Of a stretch of 64,000 bases of DNA, positions 47,410 to 57,177 are shown one piece after another; position 1 is the stretch's first letter, and the number at the start of each line of letters is the position of its first letter. The translations under genes were made by a program, and so were the position numbers. The notes beneath the pieces were generated by a model that was not told the origin of the DNA, ran no database searches, and saw only the letters and a program-made list of their open reading frames with translations. The stretch comes from Zygnema cylindricum (Eukaryota; Streptophyta; Zygnematophyceae; Zygnematales; Zygnemataceae), in assembly GCA_037447655.1 (NCBI GenBank), contig JBBHKE010000423.1, positions 1-64,000 of the forward strand. The letters run 5' to 3'.

Positions 47410-48289
47410 CTGTACTGGTCGCCAACCACTCAGATTAATGTACAGTACATTCTTATACTGTAGCCTATTTTTTTCCCGTACACTTTTTTTACATTTATGT
47501 ACAGTATACGTATTTGTCCGTAATTTTTAGGGTTATTTCATGGGGGGGGTTCTAGGGTTTTAGGGTACATATTTGTACATTCCGTATATTGCAGTATAGC
47601 TGCCCCATTTCATAACTATCTCTTCAGTGTCAGTAATTTTCATACCTTTCACGGTTATTGATTTTAGGGTTTGAAGCATAGTTCAAAAGTAGGTGAAAGT
47701 AGGCCCATACAGTATGCCTATTGTATGCAAAACATACAATATGCTCTTAAGACCCATATTGTATTGGTCGAAAAATGAAAAAAAAGGTTAAGAGGGTTGA
47801 GTTGCACATCGATCGATAGAGAATTAAACGGCATGTCTAAATTTTGAAAAAAAATCGGACAATTTTTTTTTTTTTTCTGTGAATTGTGAGGTGTTTTTTA
47901 TTTCAACCGTCAGATTTAGACGATCGGACGGTCGCTGATCAAAGTAGCGATCTTAAGAAGATCACATGAAAATCCCATAACAAAACTTACGATAGGACAA
48001 TTTGTCATATTAGCGTCTGCAATTTTGAAGGCCACACTAAATAAAGCCTCAAATTGACCAACCAAGTTGCCCGTCCGCGTTTTTTTTTTTTTTTTTCCCC
48101 GTTTTTTTTCCGGCGGAATTTCATCCTTCGCCGCGTCAGTTAGCTAAAAAAATTCGTCAGGTGGCGTGCGCTGTACTATGATCATACGTCATATTCGTAC
48201 GATCGTACAAGAGTGTCCGCAACTCACACCCATACAATATGCCTACTCTACGCGAGTTTAGTGCCAAGTTTTGTGCGCCTACCAAAGGC
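47410..48289. other. Intergenic with TTTAGGG-like motifs, no gene seen
   Basis: Contains TTTTAGGG words near 47525-47570 and GTAC-rich text. Two long A or T runs (47850-47880, 48080-48110) are present. No coding signal. Confidence 0.35.
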
Positions 48290-48830
48290 CTACCATAAAA
48301 ACGCCTACTTTTGAACTATGGTTTGAAGGGTACATTCTCGTACATTACCTTATGTTTTCGTACAGCTGCGTTAATTCTTTGTACATTTTCGTACAGATTC
48401 TGTATTTTCCGTATTTTTTAGGGTTTCCTCTAGGGTTTGTAGGGTACACTCCCGTGCATTGTCGTATGTTTTCGTACAGAAGCGTTACCATTTTTCGTTC
48501 ATTTTGGTGCAGTGCTCGTACATTTCTGTATTTTTTCAGGAAAGATTTTAATATTTTAGATTTTCTAGGGTACATTGCCGTACGTTCCTTCATATTTCAG
48601 TACTGCGACCTTAGATTATCCGTTCAACTAGGTTTTTTAGGGTACACTTACCGTAAAATTTCGTACGTTTCTGTTAAATTTCGGTACTTTTAAAAAAAAA
48701 ATCAAGGATTTTCTAGGATTCGTACATTTTTGTACAGCGAAATTTACACGAATTCTACGAGAAGTATGAAATTGACGAATATTACGTAATTTTCATAAAA
48801 AAGTTGAAATCCGTACGAATTGGACATCAA
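48290..48830. repeat. Dispersed repeat with TTTAGGG motifs, copy 1
   Basis: Shares with 63590-64000 the words TAGGGTTTGTAGGGTAC, GACGAATATTACGTA and GAAATCCGTACGAATTGG in the same order. Related text also occurs at 47520-47600 and 49620-49690. It has the look of an old retroelement or satellite with embedded telomere-like units. Confidence 0.6.
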
Positions 48831-49309
48831 CACTGTTTGGTAATTGTATTGCAATATACGGACAAACCCTATCTAACTACTGCAAACAAAAAGTTCCAAT
48901 ACACACTATTAAATTAATTACGGAAATCCAAGCCCCACCTTTCCAGGAGTTTGCACCAACAAAAATAACCTCTACGCGGTAAAGGTTTCTGAGTGGCTTC
49001 CATGTACAAATCTAGGTCCAGTTACGTTAGTGTGCAGTAAATAGTTACGTCTTCATGCAGTTATTGTTAGCTTTTGTTGGAGTTTCATTCATGTTTAAAT
49101 TTGTTTCGTCTATGTATTATAGCACTTGGTTCTGTACGGTCCTACAGTTATTTAGTGCGTCGAACTTTGCTCGCTTCTCACATTCATTGTACGGTTACAG
49201 TTTCGGTGAATTTTGGTCATTTTGTTAAGCGTAGCGTTTTTGGTACGGCGCGCTAATATGTCTGGTACGGCGCACGTCCGATGGTGGACTGCGGCGCATT
49301 TGAGTTCAG
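48831..49309. other. Intergenic, no gene seen
   Basis: GTAC-rich sequence between a dispersed repeat and the minimal TIR palindrome; no recognised frame. Confidence 0.3.
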
Positions 49310-49353
49310 TACACCGTGAATCGCTATTAACATTAATAGCGATACGCGGTGTA
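49310..49353. mobile_element. Minimal MITE: two TIRs back to back, 44 bp
   Basis: TACACCGTGAATCGCTATTAA and TTAATAGCGATACGCGGTGTA (inverses apart from a few bases) are separated by only CA. It is a palindrome made of family TIRs with no interior, TA at both ends. Confidence 0.7.
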
Positions 49354-49689
49354 GTTTCTAAATTTATAACCAAATTTAGTTAGTGAATTTTCAGAATATG
49401 TTTCCAGGATGTTTTCTGTTGGAAGTATAGTTGTTCAACTAACATATTACGCACGCATCGAACGCACAAATACTACGCACAATGCGCATCAAACAATTAT
49501 GAATTGTTGATAAAATGCATACCCGACTTTATAAATGTTAATAAAATGCTTACCCGACTTTATACCCGTACATTCTACGTACATTTGCAACGTACAAGTG
49601 TCCATATAATTCCTTACTTTTCAGGGTTAGGGGGAATTTTAGGGTTATTTAAGGGGTGTTTTAGGGTTGTTAGGGTTACGTTCTCTTAC

Positions 49690-51060
49690 AAGCGAATGAT
49701 TAAAGTAGGGTGTGCTCAGGGCTTCGATTTGGCATTGGGAGAAAAAGTAAACGGATGCGAAAGGTTTAGCCGAGGAAGGGAAATTCACAAGCCTCATCGT
49801 GCTAAAGGCAAAATATTCAGATCCGAAAAACCTCTCAAATTGGTCCATGTTGATTTGTGCGGCCATGTTAAACCGGAGATTATCGGGGGAAATGGATATA
49901 TCATGGTGATAGTTGGTGATTACTCCAGGTTATCTTGGATAATCCTCTTGAGTTCAAAATCTGAAGCCCTTGAGAGATTTAAAGAGCGGCATGTCATTGC
50001 GGAGCGCTAATACGAAAGGAAATTGAAATCAATTAGATCTGATAATGGTGGAGAATTTATCGCATTCAATGAACATTGTCGAGAATAGAGAATTAAGCAT
50101 TATTTTATGGCGTCTTACTCCCCGATATCCAATAGAGTAGGTAAACGCAAAAATCGGACGCTACAAGTGATGGTATACAGAATGGTGCACGCATTCGGTC
50201 ACTCAATATCATTATGGGAGATGCTATTTTGACCCCCAATTACATTTGTAATTGACAACTTACGTAATTTTCAGGTGATAAGATTCCTCATGATTTTTGG
50301 TACGGCCGAAAACAAACACTTCGTCACCTTCGGATTTAGGGATGTTAGCGACCATTTATGTGGAATCACAAAAAAGGTGGGAGATATGCGGCAAAAAAAT
50401 TAACGTGAATTTTTGTTGGCTATAGCTGGAAAGGATATATCTAGTGAATTTATAATCCAACTCACCACAAAAATATCGATTCCCGGAATGTAGACGTCCA
50501 TGAAGATTTAAAATCGGCAATCAAAGGATAGTCAAAATTACACAAAAATCTCAATTTTCTTGAAAAAGATGAAATGCCCAAATTTCACGACAATTAGCAG
50601 TCGGGTTCCGAACCTGAACCTGAATCGGGTCCTAATATTAAGAGGTGGAAAAGAAAATTGGAAATTAAGGATGACGTTTGGAGACATTGACATCAATCTC
50701 GAAGTGTCAGTTCCCCAATGTCGTCAGAATCTCCAACTTCGGGAAAATCCAAATCTAGTTCTCCGAGTGTGATCGATATGGATCCAGTTGAAAAGGAAGA
50801 TGCTCCATTACGAAGGAGTACAAATGAAGCAAGGGGAAAGAAACCAACTCACTTGTTGCATGATAGAAAGGGAGGAAACACCGAAAATAAAAACTATTAT
50901 ATTTTGGCGGCAAAAGAGGATGATTTCCTTCTCTAGCAATCACTTTGTGAAAATTCCGCCGGTGACCCTCAATCTTTTACCGAAACTAGAAATTCAAAAG
51001 ATTGGGAGTCAAAATGGCAACCGGCTTGGCAAGAAGAATACATGTCCATTGTATTGATTG
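49690..51060 (+). pseudogene. Old copia integrase fragment, related to the 51689 element
   Basis: Reads GFDLALGEKVNGCERFSRGR (against GFDLATSEKVNGCDGCSQGR at 54330), LVHVDLCG, SDNGGEFIAF, then broken text up to ENSAGDPQSFTETRNSKDW near 50960, the start of the RT region. The integrase Glu motif reads GKRKN instead of AERKN. Numerous stops and frameshifts. Similarity to the younger element runs about 1.3 kb, then stops shortly after EEYMSI near 51050. No LTRs found. Confidence 0.8.
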
Positions 51061-51688
51061 AAACATTGTAAAGATTGGTTTCCAGAAACATAAACCTTGG
51101 CAAATCACAAAGCATGCACCATATGGCCAAACAAATAGTAACAAACAATCAACCGAAAACACAAAGCAAAACTTTAAAGCTTCTTCAACCATTTTAATTT
51201 CAGCGATTTTAATGTCCAATACCGTCAAACCAAACACCCAATAGAACCCATACTCGGACACTTGCGAACATTATGGAACTCTTAAGAAAACTTAACCGAT
51301 AGAATTAATGTTAATTGTCTGAAATCCAGCAGCGAAACAACATTATCGGTAAATAAAATGAAACCCACGATCAACCGAACTCTAAGCTACCCATGTTTTA
51401 GACCACTAACCTCCTTAAGACCATCATAATCCAATCAACTAAAAAAATGAACTAGAAATATCAATTTTAAGACAAAGTCCTCCATAAAAAGTTTTTCTTC
51501 AATGCATTTCCCCCAATGTCGTCAAATTTTTTATTTTTTTCCTGCAAGGAAAACATATTTGAGGTTGCATATATTAATATCATTTTATGCAACAAATACA
51601 ATAACCTACCTTGTATACGAGAAACCCAAATTCCTTATCTTGGTGCGATCAAATTATGTTCGGAAACACTTCCTTTAGTTTTGTATTT
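51061..51688. other. Unassigned flank left of the young copia
   Basis: No secure gene. A minus frame at 50986-51261 and a short exon-like stretch ending GFLVYK before GTAGGT near 51620 were examined but have no firm domain match. The last five bases (51684-51688) are the target duplication TATTT. Confidence 0.35.
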
Positions 51689-52269
51689 TGTTACGATTCA
51701 TTGAAAGAATCGTACGCAAGCGGAATCGGTTCGATTTCGCGAAAGAAAAACTGTACTTTCTAGAATGTATCGAAAGTACTCTAACGTACGTTTCGATAAA
51801 GTTATATAGATTTGGCGAAATGTATTTGTCGTTTCGTTTCGCGTCTAGAATTGTAGTACGTCTAATTTAGTACGTTAGTACTTTTAGATTTGTCTAGTAC
51901 TTTCGTTTTGATTTGTCGTTTTGCAATGTTTGAGTACTTAGTGAAATTTAGAGTGTTCTAGTCTAATCTGCGGACAGGTGGCAGATTTCTAAAGGTTTCT
52001 TGGCGGCGCACGCTTACACGTGCCGCGCCATGGATAGTATGTTATTTAAGGGTAACCATGGACTTGTGTAAAATCAATTAACAATCAATTGGAGATATAT
52101 ATGGAGGAATAGAAGAGATAGAAAAGACAAATTGTAATTTCGGTTTTGTGTTAATGTGAAAATATTTCCGAAATGTCTCCTCAATGTTGATTCAATGTTT
52201 TATATTCTGAATGCCTTTGCTGCTGTAATTTTTCATTAGTGAGCTCTGAGTTTATTATCGATCCTTCCA
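51689..52269 (+). repeat. 5' LTR of the young copia
   Basis: Starts TGTTACGATTCATTG and ends CGATCCTTCCA. Contains TATTTAAGGG near 52043, a possible promoter box. It is followed at 52272 by the tRNA-iMet primer site. Confidence 0.9.
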
Positions 52270-52271
52270 TT

Positions 52272-52283
52272 TGGTATCGGAGC
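52272..52283 (+). promoter_or_regulatory. Primer binding site (initiator-Met tRNA type)
   Basis: TGGTATCGGAGC, two bases after the LTR end; it differs by one base from the common plant copia site TGGTATCAGAGC. The same word, inverted, is at 926-937. Confidence 0.85.
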
Positions 52284-52500
52284 GGGTAGAGCTCCATTGT
52301 AGTGTATGGGGGGAAGGAACAATAAGAAGTCCCCTTTCACTCCCTCCTATTCAGTTACCCCTGTCTGAAACTTTTGGGAAAATTTTCCGACTCCCGAGGA
52401 TCCTCATAAAGAAGTAAAAGAGTTCAGTTTTACCGGAGCCGCATTTGAGTCATCATTCTACACGGATTCGTTTGATCAAAATAGAGGTGTCGGTGGCTCG

Positions 52501-54258
52501 ATGTCCGACAATCAATTGCGAGAGTATTTTGAGAATTTCATGCATCGGATTGATGAAAAGTTCTCAGCCATGGATAGGAGGTTTGATGAGTTAGCTCACG
52601 GTGAGCCGGATCCCGATGCGGATGGAGGGGATTTCGATGACGATGATGAACGGGCGAAGAAAGAAAAAGATAAGAAAGGGAATCAAAAGCTTGATGATGA
52701 TTCCGATTTAGAGGAGGATAGTCAAGGAGGAGTAGAAATGTTTCAAATGCCCGGAAAGACCGTGGTCTTTAATGGATCAAATTACCCTCCATGGAAGAAG
52801 TATATTCGAGCTCAATTGATTTTGAGAGGTCTTTGGAAAGTCGTAAATGGAGAAGAGAAAATGTCGGTCGGAGATGCGAAGGCTCGGCGGTTGTGGAAGC
52901 GAAAGAATCTTGCGGCCATCAGCGGATTGATGCAAACGTGTTCAGTTTCCGTGCATGATCATTTCCTCACGCATAGCCCCGCACACGGATGTTGGAAGGC
53001 GTTGGAATCCCAATTTGAGAGGGGAATCCAAAACAAAGGGCAATATGTGTTCTCCGATTTTATGCAATTCAAAATGAAATCCAATGAATCTTTCGACGAT
53101 GCCGTGAAGAGATTCAATATTATTGTGGAGCAACTTCTTAACAATGGGAGAGTGATCACGGAGGAGGACAAAGTAACCGGATTTTTTAATGCATTATCGG
53201 ATAAGTGGATCCACCTCAAGGAGATTTTACTTGCGAGGGAAAATAATACTTACGAATTTATTGTGAATTATTTGAAGATGGCGGAGAGTAATCGTATCAT
53301 TTCCTCAAAAGGATCTTTGGGCGTTGGATCATTGAATGTGGCCGCTCCCGAATTCTCGGATTTCCATTATTTCCGTGGAAGAGGGGATGGAAAAGGAGGA
53401 GGTCTGAGAGGTCGTGTAAAATGGCATGATAGGAGCGGAAATCTAAGACCTCAGACGGTCCAGAATGATAATAGCAACGTCTTGTGTTTCCGTTGCAATC
53501 GGCCCGGACATATTTCAGCCTCTTGTCCGGATAAAGAGAGAGAATGCTTCAATTGTGGAAAATTAGGCCATACGAGTCAACAATGTTACTCTAAATTTGG
53601 AAGCGGAGGAGTAAGAGGGGGTCGCAGTTTTGGAGGTCGGGGCCGTGGACGTGACGGTGGTCGTGGTCGTGGACGCTATGTTGGCCATGGCAGCAACTAT
53701 GGAAATTTTGTTGACTTGGGAAATTTTGAAGGAGACGAAGGAGGACAAACGTTCACTTGTCTCCACCTCACTATCGATTCATTAAGTGAACCAAGTGACG
53801 CACGCGAAAAGGAGTGGATTATTGACACGGGAGCGTCTCACCACGTATGTACGGACGCTACACTCTTTGACGACATGCGTTCAGTTACCGTACCAAAATT
53901 AATTACGGTCGCAAGTAGACAAACGATTATGGTTGGTAAAGTGGGTAGCGTTCGATTGAATTTACCCATGTGGGACCGTTTTGGAAATGAAACTATTTTG
54001 GAGGCGCGTCTATTGAATGTCCTATATATTCTGGATGGTTCAGTGAATCTATTAAGCGTACCTCAAATTCAGCGTGCCGGTGGAAGCGTAGTCGCTAGAG
54101 GTGATTCGGCGATTCGCATATATCGCGCCGACGGCAAATTAATCGGCGAAGGCAAAGTCACTAATTCGATGCATAGTCGATTTTTATGGAGGCGACCGAA
54201 GAAGAATGCTTCTTCCACGGGCATTCTAAATCAAATCTCGGAATTAAAAGGAGAATAA
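52501..54258 (+). CDS. Copia gag - protease polyprotein (first part)
   Basis: 585 residues. An acidic N-terminus (PDPDADGGDFDDDDE) is followed by a gag core beginning TVVFNGSNYPPWKKYI near residue 88. Two CCHC zinc knuckles follow: CFRCNRPGHISASC (about 328-341) and CFNCGKLGHTSQQC (about 349-362). Next are an RGG-type glycine/arginine tract and the aspartic protease motif WIIDTGASHHVC (about 438-449). The frame ends at 54258, overlapping the integrase frame by 73 nt. The start codon is the first ATG after the leader (MSDNQLREYF). In intact copia elements gag and pol are usually one frame, so the break may be a 1-nt mutation or a -1 frameshift. Confidence 0.9.
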   Translation: MSDNQLREYFENFMHRIDEKFSAMDRRFDELAHGEPDPDADGGDFDDDDERAKKEKDKKGNQKLDDDSDLEEDSQGGVEMFQMPGKTVVFNGSNYPPWKKYIRAQLILRGLWKVVNGEEKMSVGDAKARRLWKRKNLAAISGLMQTCSVSVHDHFLTHSPAHGCWKALESQFERGIQNKGQYVFSDFMQFKMKSNESFDDAVKRFNIIVEQLLNNGRVITEEDKVTGFFNALSDKWIHLKEILLARENNTYEFIVNYLKMAESNRIISSKGSLGVGSLNVAAPEFSDFHYFRGRGDGKGGGLRGRVKWHDRSGNLRPQTVQNDNSNVLCFRCNRPGHISASCPDKERECFNCGKLGHTSQQCYSKFGSGGVRGGRSFGGRGRGRDGGRGRGRYVGHGSNYGNFVDLGNFEGDEGGQTFTCLHLTIDSLSEPSDAREKEWIIDTGASHHVCTDATLFDDMRSVTVPKLITVASRQTIMVGKVGSVRLNLPMWDRFGNETILEARLLNVLYILDGSVNLLSVPQIQRAGGSVVARGDSAIRIYRADGKLIGEGKVTNSMHSRFLWRRPKKNASSTGILNQISELKGE

Positions 54259-55172
54259 CGTTATGGCACCATCGGATGTGTCATACATCCGAAGGAAATT
54301 TGAGGAGAATGATAAAAACGGCATGTGTAAGAGGATTTGATCTTGCTACTAGTGAAAAAGTAAATGGATGTGATGGATGTAGTCAAGGACGACAAATTCG
54401 GAAACCACATCTTATGAAAGATGTGAAATTTCAGGCTGAACATCCATTGGAGCTTGTCCATGTCGATCTATGTGGACAAATTAAGTCGGAAAGCCTTGGA
54501 GGAAATCGATATATTATAGTCATCGTTGATGATTATTCGAGATTTTCGTGGGTTCGATTATTGAAGAGGAAATCGGATGCTCTTGAAACTTTTATTGAAT
54601 GGCATGCATTTGCCGAGAGACAATGCGAACGGAAATTGAAAGCCATTCGTTCGGATAATGGAGGCGAATTTATCGCATTTGAGAGGTATTGTAAGGCGAA
54701 AGGAATTACCCAACAATTCACTTCACCTTATTCTCCAGAATTGAATGGAGTAGCCGAAAGGAAAAATAGGACCTTACAAGAAATGGTGAGGGCGATGGTG
54801 CATTTGGCCGGTCTAAGTATCTCATTATCGGGAGATGCCATCCTCACGGCCAATTACATTTGTAATCGGAGACTTACTTCGGTTTCCGGTGATAAAACAC
54901 CATTCGAATTACTTTATGGACGAAAACCGACTCTCCATCATCTCCGAATTTGGGGATGTCGTGCTACGGTGTATGTGGATCAAATGAAAAGGAAAGGGAA
55001 ATTTGCGGCGAGGAGTTGGCCCGGAATTTTTGTGGGCTATAGTACGAAAGGAAATCTTTACCGTGTATTTGATCCGGTTTGTCGAATTGTGGAAGAATCC
55101 CGAAATGTCAATTTTCATGAAGATTTAAAATCGGTTATTGAGAAAATCGGCGGAATTGAAGAAGAATCTTGA
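54186..55172 (+). CDS. Copia integrase
   Basis: The zinc-binding HHCC region LWHHRMCHTSEGNLRRM...CDGCSQGR is followed by a catalytic core with LVHVDLCGQI (Asp), IRSDNGGEFIAF (Asp) and NGVAERKNRTLQ (Glu), the D,D(35)E set. The core continues through TPFELLYGRKPTLHHLRIWG to FVGYSTKGNLYRVF. All catalytic residues are present. The annotated ATG lies inside the overlap; translation in the living element would need a frame change from the gag-protease frame. The stop at 55172 comes before the RT. Confidence 0.9.
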   Translation: MEATEEECFFHGHSKSNLGIKRRITLWHHRMCHTSEGNLRRMIKTACVRGFDLATSEKVNGCDGCSQGRQIRKPHLMKDVKFQAEHPLELVHVDLCGQIKSESLGGNRYIIVIVDDYSRFSWVRLLKRKSDALETFIEWHAFAERQCERKLKAIRSDNGGEFIAFERYCKAKGITQQFTSPYSPELNGVAERKNRTLQEMVRAMVHLAGLSISLSGDAILTANYICNRRLTSVSGDKTPFELLYGRKPTLHHLRIWGCRATVYVDQMKRKGKFAARSWPGIFVGYSTKGNLYRVFDPVCRIVEESRNVNFHEDLKSVIEKIGGIEEES

Positions 55173-56071
55173 TTTTTATGAAGTAGACGATGTTGCCAAT
55201 TTCCCGGACATTGAGGATTCGGATTCGGTGAGGAGCCAGAATCCATTGTCAACATCAAGAAGGGAAAATCAAATGTTGATTCGCGTTCGGAGAAATTGGA
55301 CATTGACATTGATGTTCAGAGTAATGTAAGTCGAAATTCCAAAATGTCGACGGAAAGTCAAAAATCTTCAAGCTCAAAATCGAGTTTACCGAATGTGGAT
55401 GAAGAGGAGCAAAATGTGGAACAAGTTCCGGTTCTTAGACGGGGTACTCGAGAGAATAGAGGAAAGAAACCAAATCGGCTTTCTTAAAACAAAATTGGTG
55501 GAGAAAATTCTAATTCCCATTATTTCGTCTCCGATGCGAAGGAGACGGGATTCCTTTTATAGCAAATAATGTGCGAGAATTTGGCCGGCGATCCTCTATC
55601 ATACGCGGAGGCGAGAAACTCGCGTGATTGAGAAACGAAGTGGAAGTCGGCATGGGAGAAGGAGTATAATGAAGATTGCGACGCGGATTGAGGCTATGAT
55701 ATCTATTTATGTAAATCGACGCAATTATGGATTTGTGGAGAGACGACCAAATTTGAAGTCGCGTAAAGCATATTTCTTTATTTTGTCGTTTGGAGTTTAC
55801 GTCGACCGATTATATGGCGACGTGCCATGTGGCGAAGGCATGAATATTTCATGGGAAAGAGTTTTCAGTTTGAAGGAGTATTTAAATTGAAATTGTCAAT
55901 GACCTTTATGTTGAAGAGGGGGCGACCACAAATACAGTTGGTTACGCCTTGTGACGATTCTCCCAATACGAGGGGGAATGTTGAATATTGTGAGAATCGG
56001 CAATATGGCCGAAGTTGCTTTGATGATGTTTGTTACGGTTAAGTAGACGATTCTTCAATGAAGAGGGGGAA
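55173..56071 (+). pseudogene. Remnant of the pol linker and RT start, then 3' leader; polypurine tract at 56061
   Basis: A linker rich in Ser/Asn (to about 55487) is followed by CENLAGDPLSYAEARNSRD, a stop, then ETKWKSAWEKEYN near 55640-55670, the conserved beginning of copia RT. From about 55690 similarity to RT ends and non-coding 3' sequence follows, containing ACGAGGGGGAATGTTG near 55970 and the true polypurine tract AAGAGGGGGAA at 56061-56071. The missing interval would encode roughly 600-700 residues of RT and RNase H. Confidence 0.75.
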
Positions 56072-56652
56072 TGCTACGATTCATTGAAAGAATCGTACGC
56101 ACGCGGAATCGGTTCGATTTCGCGAAAGAAAAACTGTACTTTCTAGAATGTATCGAAAGTACTCTAACGTACGTTTCGATAAAGTTCTATAGATTTCGCG
56201 AAATGTATTTGTCGTTTCGTTTCGCGTCTAGAATTGTAGTACGTTTAATTTAGTACGTTAGTACTTTTAGATTTGTCTAGTACTTTCGTTTTGGTTTGTC
56301 GTTTTGCAATGTTTGAGTACTTAGTGAAATTTAGAGTGCTCTAGTCTAATCTGCGGACAGGTGGCAGATTTCTAAAGGTTTCTTGGCGGCGCACGCTTAC
56401 ACGTGCCGCGCCATGGATAGTATGTTATTTAAGGGTAACCATGGACTTGTGTAGAATCAATTAAAAATCAATTGGAGATATATATGGAGGAATAGAAGAG
56501 ATAGAAAAGACAAATTGTAATTTCGGTTTTGTATTAATGTGAAAATATTTCCGAAATGTCTCTTCAATGTTGATTCAATGTTTTATATTCTGAATGCCTT
56601 TGCTGCTGTAATTTTTCATTAGTGAGCTCTGAGTTTATTATCGATCCTTTCA
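56072..56652 (+). repeat. 3' LTR of the young copia
   Basis: Starts TGCTACGATTCATTG and ends CGATCCTTTCA; 581 bp, matching the 5' LTR with about 12 differences. Followed by TATTT. Confidence 0.9.
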
Positions 56653-57177
56653 TATTTAAAGTCATAATAAATGTCTCACCGTGCAACTTTTCTCTTGTTG
56701 CTGAATTTTTTTAGGTTGTTTCGGTTATTTTATTTGTTATTTGAACCCCGACTGATATTCCACATACTTTGTGTTAATTCTGACAGATTTGTATATCCAA
56801 AGGACATCAACTCAAACTCTTTTTGTCATGAATTTCAAATTTCTGAAAAATCAAACAACACATCCACTTCGGACCCCAAACTAATGTGCGAAATGTTGAC
56901 AAGTTTGTTTTTTCCTGTACATTCGACATCGAAGTCTATTTAATGCTCCTTCGTTTATTCTGTTCTATTATCAAATCCTAACTTCATTTATTAATCCACA
57001 AACACAATAATGACAAATGTAACGTTGAAAATGATGGGATTTAAATACAGATTCTTTGTAATTATTGTATGTAGTACAATGGACCACATTTGGAGGAGAA
57101 CTACTATTATAATAACAAAGATTACGCTAGATTGAGCAGATTTTATAACCTTTCCATAATTAATAACTTAGTTTACC
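56653..57177. other. Region between the copia insertion and gene B's last recognised exon
   Basis: Gene B would continue here on the minus strand. A phase-compatible 42-codon stretch ends in TGA near 56815, but no peptidase or LysM similarity is visible. Confidence 0.3.

Larger units (their letters stand above)
51689..56652 (+). mobile_element. Young Ty1/copia LTR retrotransposon, 4964 bp, RT/RNase H deleted
   Basis: Two 581-bp LTRs (51689-52269, 56072-56652) bound an internal region with primer site, gag, protease and integrase. The 5-bp target duplication TATTT (51684-51688 and 56653-56657) is perfect. Hand comparison of the LTRs gives about 12 substitutions (8 transitions, 4 transversions), about 98% identity, so insertion was recent. 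The internal region is 3.8 kb where about 4.5-5 kb or more would be usual; nearly all of RT and RNase H is missing, so it would need enzymes from another copy. Confidence 0.93.

Noticed and set aside
51061-51688. Possible kinase-like exon (GFLVYK before a GTAGGT donor) continuing gene B beyond the copia
   Set aside because: Too short, wrong residues for a glycine-rich loop, and stops in neighbouring frames; cannot be supported.
56740-56944. Minus-strand phase-compatible stretch as a next gene B exon
   Set aside because: No similarity to any gene A exon and no convincing donor before the stop.
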